A stretch of DNA of 64,000 nt, from NCBI GenBank assembly GCA_020055645.1, contig CM034548.1:20150001-20214000 (forward strand), read 5' to 3'. This document shows, in pieces, positions 48,501 to 60,500 of this stretch; within the stretch, counting starts at the first letter, position 1; every line of letters starts with the position of its first letter. The translations under genes and the position numbers were made by a program. Origin of the DNA: Tomocerus qinae. Its lineage: Eukaryota > Arthropoda > Collembola > Entomobryomorpha > Tomoceridae. The notes beneath the pieces were generated by a model. It had not been told where the DNA came from. It worked only from the letters and a program-made list of their open reading frames with translations, and searched no databases.

Positions 48501-50574
48501 AATCTCAAGGGACAACATGGACAACTCGTACCCGTTTTTTACAGCAACTCGAAGCAAGACACTTCTCTAAGACATAATGGAGAGTTGACTGACGATGACG
48601 CCGAAGTTTATTGCAGAGGAATGATCGAAGGAATGCCAGCTACCAAACTTTGTAGAGAAATTGCACATGTAGATGTAGAAATTCATATCAAGGCTTGCAA
48701 AAATGAAATCATGGTAATCCACACCTTTAACATAATTAACACTCCATAATTCGCAATTGAAGACATTGTAGTTAATCTTCCAATTTTGTTAAACAGCATA
48801 GTAAATCGACGCTTTGGTCAATGGATGCTTTGGAGCAATTAAGATGGGATTGCCGAGATCAGGTGTATCACAATCTCACCATCTGGGAACCCCAACTAGG
48901 AAGACAACATGGAACGCCTCCGCTCTCTATCTTATCCAGCCTTTGTCTCAATAACTGCACTGGAGCTGGATCTTGTCAAAACGGTTAGTTTCATTCCTTA
49001 ATTATAATTTAATACTCTAAAGCTTATGTTCATACAATCTATAACATATTTGCAGTAAATTTTAAAAATTAGAGCAATAGATTCCTGATTTCTCCTTTAT
49101 AACCATTAGTGAATTAATCTACAGTTATTTGATATGTGGCTTTTAATTCTTGCATATTTTAGGACAGTGTATATGTCAAAGAGGATATTCTGGTTCTGAC
49201 TGCTCCATCAGCATTCAACAGGCTCCCAGGGTCACATCTCTCGCACACAACAGTATATGCGACATAAGAAAGAAACCCTGCAGTGAACTTTTGGTTTGGG
49301 GAGAAAGATTTGCGGATTATGAAAATATTAAATGCCATTTTGACGTATACAGGGTAATTACATTTTGCGTGCTTTCCTGTTGGTTTTCATAGCGTAGGTA
49401 AATAATTTGTTGAATGCATGTTTTAAAATTTAAGTTACTACAATTTAATTTTCATGCATGAATGTATCTTTCAGACACAAAGCATAAAAACTGCGCCGGT
49501 TTTATCTGGAACGATAGCGACAAATGGACGTTTGCTAACTTTTCAATCCCTAATTTGTGATATCCCCGATTTGATGATTCATGATGCAAAAATCACGTCT
49601 TTCTATATCCCGGGGGAAGGTCTTGATAAAACAAGGTAAGTTTCAGCGAACATTACTTCTCGTAATTTTTACTATTCTTCAATTTGATTTGATCTAATTT
49701 CTGTTTAATAATGTGCAGAGCTCTGCTTCGAGTTCGTGTAAGTTATGGAAATGAAAGTCCTCACAGTGAGTCGCAGGAATTGGTCATTTTTGATTCTCTC
49801 TGCTGGGCTTGCGAATCTCCACTTTCATGTACTCCCCAACCCTCACAAAGTTGCAATGTCCTTAGCGAGCCTTTTGGCACTACAGACCCATTTCAATCAA
49901 CGCAATCTTTCAACAGCAATCCTACCATCGGATTTTCGCAGAGTAACAGCCCATTGCAATTTTCTCCCGATTCATCCGGAGGGTTTACACCGTCGAGTAT
50001 TTCCAATGGGCTACTTTTGCAAATACAACATCCTCAAATACATTCGCAACTTAATTCGCAACCTCATCCCCAACCCCATCCCCAACTCCATCCCCAACTC
50101 CATTCTCAGCTCAGTGGCCCATGTCACCAATCAAAAGATTCTGGTCCTTGCAAAAATGACATCTTACGTTATTTCTTCGATACGAGTGCCAGCAAATGCA
50201 GACCCTTTATTTATGGAGGATGTCAAGGAAATTCTAATAATTTCCAATCGGAGCAAGATTGCATGTCAATTTGTTCTGTAGTACAGCCGTCTGCCAGCTA
50301 CATTACCAATCCAACTCACACTTCATTATCTCCATCATTACAGCTCAATCATTTAATTACACTAAATCCCAATACTGCCCAAAAAGTTCTGAAAATCCCT
50401 GCAAAATGCCTTTTGGGAAATAATCCTGGCTCATGTACAGAAGAAACAGTAAGGTACTACTACGATAGCATCATGAATAAGTGTCGTCCTTTTATTTTTG
50501 GTGGATGTGCAGGCAATTCGAATAATTTCCCTACTAAAGATGATTGTATACATGAATGTGAAAAATTGGCATAA
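39567..50574 (+). CDS. Secreted VWDE-like protein: D8C - VWD - EGF - two Kunitz domains, 13 exons
   Basis: Exons 39567-39640, 39984-40306, 43958-44182, 45771-45997, 46072-46192, 46480-46676, 47110-47301, 47422-47766, 47949-48713, 48797-48983, 49163-49353, 49475-49635, 49719-50574 join in frame to 1,287 aa. Signal peptide: residues 1 to about 23 (MWLLLSSFITLTS core). A D8C (uromodulin-type) domain covers about residues 60-205 (GWYRFHSLAGNTIP, CGTRAPVWMKG, VSVQGKCC). A VWD domain starts in exon 8 (TFDGVSYRNPLEGTFVLYRH) and runs into exon 9, followed by an acidic low-complexity stretch. One EGF unit (GQCICQRGYSGSDC) spans exons 10-11. Kunitz domains lie at residues 1138-1188 and 1233-1283. The core order is that of VWDE (VWD and EGF domain proteins); family function is poorly known and I infer only an extracellular role. 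The exon 3 donor (44183) and its join to exon 4 are the least certain boundary. Confidence 0.85.
40307..43957 (+). other. Large intron 2 of the VWDE-like gene
   Basis: 3.65 kb, phase 1, interrupting the D8C domain. No coding or recognisable element except a strong hairpin at 42972-43011. The sequence is AT-rich and otherwise featureless to me. Confidence 0.7.
42972..43011. repeat. Intronic hairpin
   Basis: A perfect 11-bp stem (gaaattgaaat, 42978-42988, with atttcaatttc, 42995-43005) and a 6-nt loop. It extends to 17 pairs if one G-T position and the outer acatg/catgt are included. Confidence 0.8.
44183..45770 (+). other. Intron 3 of the VWDE-like gene
   Basis: 1.6 kb of AT-rich sequence between the end of the D8C domain and the next conserved exon. 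A short open stretch near 44470-44573 could be an unrecognised exon (see rejected list). Nothing else seen. Confidence 0.5.
50116..50274 (+). other. Kunitz/BPTI domain 1 of the VWDE-like protein
   Basis: Cysteine spacing is exactly the Kunitz pattern C-x8-C-x15-C-x7-C-x12-C-x3-C, with the FIYGGC and N-N-F hallmarks. The residue after the second Cys (P1) is Lys, which predicts a trypsin-like protease target. Confidence 0.92.
50407..50559 (+). other. Kunitz/BPTI domain 2 of the VWDE-like protein
   Basis: The same perfect Kunitz cysteine spacing with FIFGGC and NNF. The P1 position is Thr, not Lys/Arg, so it is probably not a trypsin inhibitor. It lies four residues from the C-terminus. Confidence 0.92.
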
Positions 50575-50785
50575 ATTTAATGAAATTCGCATTTAATGCT
50601 TGCAGGATTATCAAATTAAAGAAGTAAATATTTTCTTAGATATTGGAAAGTATAGTGACGTTATATTTTATGTGTTTTAAAATGCTGTTTTTATTATAGA
50701 TGGTCATGCTATTTAAACTTTGTAATTTTATTGAATCATGACTGCTTTTTATTGTAGGTATTATTATTATCAGCCATTATTACAG

Positions 50786-50791
50786 AATAAA
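50786..50791 (+). promoter_or_regulatory. Candidate poly(A) signal of the VWDE-like gene
   Basis: AATAAA 212 bp after the stop codon, in AT-rich sequence. Confidence 0.5.
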
Positions 50792-53700
50792 TATTTTTAT
50801 GGGATTTTTTACACTATTTTTATGCCATTCTTCCCTTAATAATTATTAACCGGCGTGAATTCATTTGAAAGATCCAGTATTGATGCGGACATGCTTTTCT
50901 CTAACGTACGTGGTCATTAAATATATTAAAGAATATGCTTGGAAGCATTAAAATTACGTAAATGAAGATAAAAACCAAAATATTATTCTTTTGTATCCTG
51001 TTGAAGATGTGTTCCTGAAATTTTGGTAGAGATTCTGAGAAATAGATGGCGTGTAAATTCACATGGAATACGATGAATCAAATCAACAGAAACCCTCACT
51101 CACAGTTATTCACTCTCTACCTCTCTCCCTTTACTCCAAGTATCACGTCCTAGATAAGTTACCTACACTACCTAGATCATTCACATCACACTGTCACTCA
51201 CATCAAACGATACAAAGTAATGTCATTGACAACTTTTGAAAACCTTCATTTTCCTTTGATTATATTTTTTCTTCGACCTAGATCGGACAAACGGCAAAAT
51301 GACTATGGATTGCACAAAATTTGCAACTTCTCGCCCTCAAAAAACCTTTGTCAATGTTGGTTATACTTGACAAAGTGGTGAAACGCTACGAAAAAATACA
51401 AAAATGCATATACAATTCTGAAATGAAAGATTCAATTACAGAAATGTGAGAAATTACAAGTGTTAGTAAAAAATCTTCAAAAGTAGTACTTTAGGTATAT
51501 GCATTTGCCCTAATGGAAAACTATATTTCAATATCGGAATTTTATAGTGTAAATGTGGTTTACCTCCATGCCTAGATGCGAATTAAGGATTTGCAGTTAT
51601 TGCTTTTGCATGGGATAAATGCCAATGCTCAGTTATTTATTTTTCCTTTATTTGTATTAAAACGTTACTATACTATAAATTTACGTTAAGTTTTACTATA
51701 ATGTTAAATGCATTTAACCTAGCAGATTTGTCGTCCTGAATTTCAGAGCTCCACTCTGTGTTTGATTAGTCGACGTCCGTCGCTTGTCGGGACGCTGTAT
51801 AACTTATCCGACACGGCTTGTAATACAAGTCATTAATGACCGAACTTGACATATTATAATACAGGTACCTAAGTCAATAATACCTGAGATTGGACTTATG
51901 AATTGAACAAATTTAGCAAATTATTTGGTCTTTCAAGAATCTTACGGTTTCTATTTCGATACATTGGGGTATCTTAACTTTTCCAAATTACACAGAAGTC
52001 ACATTTACCTTAAGATGACCATAAGGTGTCCATAAGATACTAGGATACCATTTGATTAAACATTCCAATGGTTCAGGTACATCCTATTTAGATTTCAGGC
52101 TCCTTCACCATTGCTTTTCTATTTCACCTCTTTTGGGTTTCGATTGTTCTATTTGGCTATGAGCTTCATCCCCTTTGAATTTCAGGGTCATCCATATCAG
52201 ATTTAAACCTGTCTTCTTTGGATTCGAATCTCATCCAGTTTGACTTTCAGGATTCTTACTGTCTTCCTACTCTTTTTGGTATTTCACATTTAGTAAACTA
52301 TTGGTTTTGATTTGCTTTAAAATGAATAATGGAACGAAGAGGCGATGACTCATTAATGAAAAAGTTCCTCTATGAATGTAGGGAAAGGAATTTGAAAGAC
52401 ATTTTTTATTCCATACCCTGTCTCAAGGGTAAGAGAGGAAGTAAGGAACAAGCGGAAAAGGGTCAAAAGTTCACACGCACGTATCCCCAACTCCCCTTAC
52501 ACCAAATCGTTACTAAAATAGAACAAGAAACTGCAGTTTCTGGCTCGTACAGCTTAATTTAATGGAAAATGTGAACCGTTTGTCACTTATATAAAATTTG
52601 GTGTTATTATTAATAGTAATAGTACATAGTTACAATTAATACTTGGACGCTGTTGGCTATGAACTTGTATAATTATTTCAATAATAAGTCCTTCCTTATT
52701 AAAGACAAGACTAGAGAGTGGGCCAAATTAGATTCTCTAAAAGAGAGTGATATTATTCTCTTGTCTCTAGTATATTTTTACCAGCAGAATTATGCTTCTT
52801 AATGAATCTCAATTGATAAAATTAGGAGATAATTTTATTTCTCGCTTAACACTTTAAGTATTTAGCTGTAACATTGTATAGGTTTGCTAAATTTTTCATG
52901 CAATCTTTCGGTAGTTCATTCCAGTCTAACTGTTTTAATAACTTTTCATCTGGATGTGCTGTAGTAAGCTGTAGTGTAGTGTATTGTGGGTTGACGTACT
53001 AATGACATAATGAAATGTCATTAAGCAATTAAGTATTTCTGTGACAGTATCTCAAGTAAGGTGAGTTTGTTTCAGGATGTTTTGAAAAAACTCAATTCAT
53101 TCTCCGAAAGCTAAATCTTTGAATTTGCATAAATTAGAAAAGCCCTGCGGGTATTATTACTAAATTATCCGGTTGTCGGGATTTAATACTGTCTCGCTCT
53201 TTCTTGAGTTTCCAGTGGGCCATTTGTGAAAGGTTGTAGTCACCGGCAGATTCAATACAATTACAAAACTCTCTGGTTGTGTTTGTGGTCAAATACTAAA
53301 TGAAGATGTCGCAATACAGTGTCTGCCGATTGAAAATAAGCTTGTTATGGTTTTGTTTGCGGTGGAAATGTTTTTGGATGTTTTAACTTATACGTGTAAG
53401 TTTTGTTAAAAGGTATTGTAGCGTGCTTGTCTTGACATGTAGCGAAACGTGAGTCATTCCCCGATCTAATTGAGTATTCAGAGGAGTTCAGAAACCAATT
53501 TATAAGGTCTAAATCCTGTACGCCGACAAATATGGTGAAAGACTCACAATGATTTAATAAGTAAATCCGTAATAATTTTGTTTATTCATTTGCATATTAA
53601 CGATATCTTTGTTCATGATGTCAAAGTGGCCTGCTAAATAGATCTGTAAGGAGGAAATGGAAGTGCTGAAACGAATCAAAATGCTCTACAAGGAGAAGCA

Positions 53701-54508
53701 ACACCGAGACAAAGTTGTCGTTGAGTATACAACAAACTTGTTTAAGACTGTCACGGCTACATTCTAAGAGTGTCCTTAAAGCAATGAATCTTTCAAATGT
53801 CAAGAACTTATATTAAGCTATTTGTACCATTTACTCTACTCTACCCACTTCTCTAATACTTCTCAACGTAAAACCCTACTACGTTGATATAAACCACTCT
53901 GGAGAATGGAAAACCTCTTATTTCATTATTATACTGTAGTAAATACTACTATTTACCAACATGGGGCTTATTAAGAAAGCTTCAACGAAGTTGAATCCCA
54001 TTCTGCTTTATTAAACAGAGTAATTGGCGGGTCTTCAGAAAATGGGATTCGATAATTTTAAATAAAAATTTTCTATTAAATACACATGGATGAAAATTTC
54101 ATAGTTGATGAAAAATCTTGGAAAAATAGTTTATCAGAATTGATAATTTCCGTTTAACCCCAATTCGCTACTTTGGTCTATTATTGAAATCTTATTGGTT
54201 TTGTTATTTGTCATTTGACTTCTGTTCTGATTTATTATTCATATTTAAGTGTCCTTCAAAAAAAAGGCATGACATTGTTAAATTGTCGTTTCATATGGTT
54301 CGTCGACAAACCATCTTGTCATTATGGAAACAGAAAAATTGAAAGGAGAGCACTTAAAATGATATTTCAGATGCTATGAACAAAATTAATAGAAAAGCAT
54401 TTGTTGATCTTCCTTACTTGACTCATTTATTAATTTGACCGAAACGGAAATGGTCATCTTAATATCTACCTGTGTGTGTTATGTGCATATCAACACCCGT
54501 ATCATGAT

Positions 54509-54537
54509 ATCACCTACAATTCTAAGTTGTAGGTGAT
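54509..54537. repeat. Perfect 11-bp-stem hairpin
   Basis: atcacctacaa (54509-54519), 7-nt loop, ttgtaggtgat (54527-54537). The stem is perfect but too short for a typical pre-miRNA. Confidence 0.8.
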
Positions 54538-57500
54538 TCATTTTAAGTTGCAACATATAATTGTACGACCACCTGCAACATAGTAAAAATTATGATCGGT
54601 AAAATCTTTTAATTCACAAGTATTTATATGATAATTTGTAATAGCTAAATACCTGTACTACATGCTTGGATGAACGTGTAGGACTTCCTCCTCCCACGCA
54701 TGAATCTCTTTGGTATTAAATGGTAGCTGCTGCCTGTTATTTATTACATTTATTAGTCGGTGCTAAATACAGCTTAGTATTTTCAGTTTTGGTAGCTACA
54801 ATCAGAAGTAGTTAAAAATGAATCGGATGCGTTGTATTGTATAGTGGAGGTTTGTGTGAGTGCCAGCTTAATATAGAGTAAAGAGTGAGAAAATAGCATT
54901 CGAAATGGGCGATATTATCCCTGAACATACTCTGGAGTGAACGTACTAATAAATATAATATAAGTTAATGGACTGTTGTGTTAGGGAGATTTTGAGTTGG
55001 TTTGACTTGGCATGTACAGAGTTGTGTGTATGAGGGTGGTGTATGGTAATGGGATTGTAATATATGTATGCACCTATTTAACTTGCGTCGAACTAACTAC
55101 ATCGTAAATAATGTGTGTTGTCTACACTTATTGTTAAGCATCCATAACCGACTTATACGGACAAGTTCAACCTGACGATAGGGTCAAATCAGAGTGTTCC
55201 CTGCCTGCCAGTTCCTGGTATGTGTTTTGTTGGTTGCGTGAGTTGAGACTGCACAACTCCCTAAACATGCAATTAGCAATATAGGTAGCAACATTACAAC
55301 AAACAAGGTGAAGTTTCTTTCAGATGTTCCGAGCATTTAGCATGTAAGCATTCTGAATTTATTTCTACTATACTTACCTATTTACTACCATTAATCGTAG
55401 ATGTACAATCTATCTAGTTATTTTAAGCCTTGTTTAGCATGGAATGCATTGTCGCTTACTTAACATCTACACCATGTACCTGTAGCAAGTGTTTCAAGCT
55501 GTTTGGTTAAGATGAACTCGAAGTGGTAACTGGTAAAATATCAGGGTTGCCAGGAATCTCTTTCGGGAAATTAGTATTCTATCACAACTCTAAAGCTACT
55601 AAAATTTATTTTTCAGTGAAGAATAGTTTCTTAAAACCCAATTGACACTTAATGCCCATTTAAAGCTTTTCAGACTTTTTAGTCTACAATCATTTAAAAT
55701 TTTCCAAATTTCGTCAACAATAAATGATATTCATCAAAAATCATTTCTCCTTTAATTCCTAAGTTGCATAGCCGACTAACATGACGTAATTATTAATTAC
55801 TAGTTTATATTCAACAAAGAAATCGCTCATGCTATTGTAACTCTTTAAAACACACGATTTGGGATATTCCAATTTCCAAGCCAATTTTGTTTTCCATTTG
55901 GGAAAGATGGGAAATTGACGGGAAATGAAAAATTGTCATAGGAAATGAATGAATGCGTTTTACCGTTTGCAATGAACAAAGTACAAGAAATGCACTTATC
56001 GATTTAGACCATGCTTAAACAATAGTAGTAGTAGTTTCAGAAATTTTCTTTTGATTTTTCACCTTGCTATTTCCCACCCGCTGACAATTCTAACTTTCCA
56101 TTTTCCCCTATGGAAATTGAAAAGTACTCATTTCGTATTTCTCATTCGAAACCATGATCTGAGATGGGAACATTGGTTTTCAAACTGTTAACTTCCGGCT
56201 GTAGTAGGCTGTAAATCAGGTAGAGAGTAGTGTGTTACACAGTGGCATTGAAAAGTGTTACCAATTACTAGAGATAAGTAGTTCATATTTATTTTTATTC
56301 TATGGTGGTTGTTTGTATGTAAAGAGATAGGAAAAAGATAGTTGGTACAAATATAATAGTCTAAAATAGTAGATGTAGAATTTGTAGTTAGCATAGATGA
56401 TATATTATGATTTAAATCCTACATCTACTAACATTGGTAGAACGTGAATATTATTATTAGAATGTATATTTCCACACCTACGGATGGTTGTAGTTATATT
56501 TATATCTCAGAGAGAAGCAGATGAGGGACAGAATGGCATAAGGTAATTCGTTGTTTATGTATTGCAAGATGTTATTATTATAAATGAATGGGAGTAAAGG
56601 GGTAAGGAAAACATAATGTACACACGCAGCCATAATATATTTAGTAATTCAACTTGTTCTACATACTAGAAGCAATGCAACCGACTAACTAGCGATAAAC
56701 GCTGTTCTGTACATATCACAACGTGCACATAAACCCTAGCCTAGTATACAACTCCGGGTTTATTTGATCCATGCATTTGTGTAGCCACTAAAGACAGACG
56801 TTATAATATTATAACACTAACTGTACCAAATGGCAAGATATTGTAAGTGTAGACTATAAAACACAAACAGAAGAATGAGGAGAGAACTAAGACATACTCA
56901 CAGAGATATATTATATTTACACTAAAGACGTTTACTTATCTGCATTGTTAGTTACCTTTTGGTTCTCAGTAGGACATGTACAACTACTATAAGATGTATA
57001 ATAATATGAGTAGAAGCAATAATAGCTACGGCAGTATTTTGTTTGTGTGTATGCGTAGCGTGAATTTTTATGTGGGAGAGACGGGAAAACAAAGACAAGC
57101 ACAGACAAGTAAGCAAAAGAGACAGAAAGAGTTGTTATACAATATTACTGAATATTAGGGATGTATAGATATAGATAGGGAGAGTAGTAGAGTGTTTATG
57201 TACAGGGCCGAAGATGAGCCCGGAAAGAAAAGTAAATGGAAAATGCAAAGGAAGGGAAGGATATAATAAAGTAAACAAAGTGAAGGACCGAAAGAAAGAA
57301 AGGGATGGATGGACGTGGACAGAGAAGAGATGTTGATGTCTAATGGTGCTAATGGAGAACATGTGGATGTTGTTAGCAAAGTTGTTGGTTTGGTGATGCA
57401 CGGATGTATATGTACGGTGGAAGGGGGATATGGGGAATGTGAGAGAATGACGTTGCACCCCTAACAATAACAACAAGGGGAATAGGTGCGCCTTGAAAAC

Positions 57501-60500
57501 TAGTGCTCAGAGTTTTAATTCTGTCGGCCTAGGGAATGAATCGATTAGGAAAACATTTTTAGACAAACTTCATACGACAGTATAAATGTTATCGCCAAGT
57601 ACATGGAAGATTACGAGGCATGTTTGGCGATCGATATGCTCTGGCAATTAAAGCGAAGAGTGGAAAAGAGCGGAGCGGTATTATTTTTGTTTATTATGTG
57701 CTGCTGGCTGGAGATTGCTTCATTCCTCAATCTGTTTTCAAGCTGCACGCAACTACATACATTCATTTCATACTATCGTACTACTTACTTACTACAGCCA
57801 CACCATCATCATCACCGACGACCAACAAACCGACTACCTACATTTGCACACAGTCCCCACTACTACTACTACACTTCTGCCAAAACCAAAGACTGACTCT
57901 CCTGAATTTGTTCGACGCTTTTACGTTACTCTTATTAGTTGACTTGACTTCAATTCACTACTTCACTTCATTTCACTTGACGCTCACCTACTACTCACAC
58001 ACAACAACAGAAACCTCTCTGCGTCCCAATACCCGCTACTACACCCGAGAACCCAATACCCGCTACTACTACACAGCCCTCCTCACCAACAACAACTAAC
58101 ATTTACATAGCTTAACTATCACCTTACTATGCTAATCTCTTCCTAGTAGGTACAAAGAGTACACATGTACCCAACACAAATACCATAATATACCGCATTT
58201 GTGCAGACCCACATTATACCATCAGTTCTAATAGTGAGCAGTTGTGCTACCATTTGACTGGTACTCTAATAAGCACATTACATAACTCACATTCACTCCT
58301 ACTTTACACATTCTCCTGTCATTATTATGCATAAAAACACAAGAACACCTACTAATATGTCTTAAAAAGAGAACCTTTTAATACCGGTTACCTGTCTCTC
58401 CGAATTGTTCACCCAACCAAGTAAACTGTTCCACACAACCCAGAAGAAGACTGCTACTAGACCTACAACTACACTCTCTGCTTCGTGTCAACTTTTCCCT
58501 GCACTCAACTACACTCTGTTTTCAAAACACAATACCTTTTTGTTGTTACCTCCTTGTCTTGATTCTGTCAACTTTCGCCACTGGCTGTATACACACCTTT
58601 CCTAGTATCACATACATACTACTTAAATACAATTTTGTTCCAGAGAGTTGTCCCTTATGTACAATTTTCATAAACTGGTGAAATCATTCACTAAATAAGG
58701 CACAATATTGCTACCATTGAAAATCTAGTATAAATCTCCCTCAGTTGATACAGATTTACTTACTCAAGAATTGGTTTACCTAGTTTCTGTGGTTTCGTTT
58801 GTGTACCTAGTGGAGAATTTACTCCCAGTCAGCCAACTTCTAATTTTCTCTTACAGGACCACTGGACCGACAAACTCATAACGTCGCATCTGCCCTCCAA
58901 CACGATATAACTTTCTCAAGTTGACTTTCCTCCACTCTCTCGTCCACCACGCTAGCCACATACACTAGCGCACTACTTACTTGTTACTACTCTTATTATA
59001 TACCCAAGTACTATATTATATGTGAGTGCTTCACTATTGCAGGATAGACACTTTCGTCCAGTTGATACGACTGTAGCCAAAACATAATAAATCTTTAAAC
59101 GAATCTCTCCAAAATCGATGTTACCGTCTTGTCGCACACGATCCTGAACTTGAAAATAGTGGAAAACACCTCAGGACCACACAGAAACGCTTTCAGCAAT
59201 AGATTAACGGTGAGTTTAACCTCTTACACGTTTTTAAACATCTTCCACACAAGCTTTTATTTCCTAACTGGTATTCAATCTTCACTACATAAGCAAGCTA
59301 CCTGTACCTACCTGTTAAAGCTATCTATGCTATAATATTTAATTAACCAAATGATTACCGAATTCATTAATAAGCAAATGGAGGCTGTATACCGAGAATA
59401 GTTTTGGCAAGAGTCACATTCACCTTTTACGACTAGTATTAAAAGTAGGTTCCACAGTACAAATGCAATATCGCTATTTACAAGACGATTAAAAGATATA
59501 CGTCGGAAATATTCTTATTATTTGGACAATAGAAAACTTCAGGTATTATTAATTCGTGGAATATGAAGCTATTCAAAGGAATGTCATTGACTAAATCGAT
59601 GCTACAATGAGTGCGTAAACCTGAAAAGGACCGCCAGGAAATTCTCATGTACAAAGTTTGTCTGATTATTAACATTTTAATACACGCGTTTCTTTTAAGA
59701 TAATAATTCTTTCAAAATGTATGCATAATATTATTATTACCAGGAAAACCTATAATATACTTAGATATTGACACCGTTGATCTAATACCCACATCATGCA
59801 TTTCTGTATGGATAAAAATTTAGTATGCAATTGTTTCTTATGGAGCTCAAGCAAATATAGAACGTTTTTTATTTTCCTTGTTTTCGGAAAAGTTGATTGC
59901 AGTAGAGGCTGAGATTTGATTGTAAACTATATTATCTTGAGTAAGTGGTCTACATATAGGTGTGCATGGTGGTCTAATAAAAGTAACAAAGCAAGGAATG
60001 TTTTTTGTTTTTCATAGGTATGATACGCAGGATGACGTTTCTCTTGTATGTAGTGATTGAGTAAGGTATGAAGGTAGTTCGTGTTAATAGACGGAGAGGT
60101 ACAAGAGATAGTTAATAATGTCAGTGTATGTGTGTTCCAATTCCGGTCGGTCACAGTCAGTGATACGGAATAAGTAAGTGGCGCTATCGGTTTGATGGGA
60201 GTGGAAGAATAAAGAGAGTTAAATACGATATACTTTCCTCTTGTGGTAATGTGTTTAGAAGGTTGGCTGAGCAGAGTGGAGAATAGGCATTGAGTCGGTT
60301 TCGTTGACTTGAGCTTATGTCTGTCTGTAGTGTATATGGGTGTGTATGTATGTTGAGGTTGGGGATGTCTGAAACTATAAGTAAGGCTGAGGGAGGAAGC
60401 ATCTGTAAATTATTGCGGTCTCTGTAGTCATTTCGGGCAGCTTTGGAAATGTGAGTGGGCATTATTTGTCGGAGTAAACTGTTTGCTGAATTTGCAAAAA

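Noticed and set aside
52329-52562. 77-codon frame starting MERRGDDSLMKKFLYECRER
   Set aside because: Has an ordinary amino-acid composition but no recognisable family, partner exons or poly(A) context; could be chance.
57135-57476. Minus-strand frame of 113 codons, S/F/L/P-rich
   Set aside because: The reverse of the G/A-rich block; composition explains it.
57603-58099. Frames of 97-159 codons with H/T/Y-rich ends
   Set aside because: The C/T/A-rich block lacks stops in these frames by composition; the tails are low complexity.
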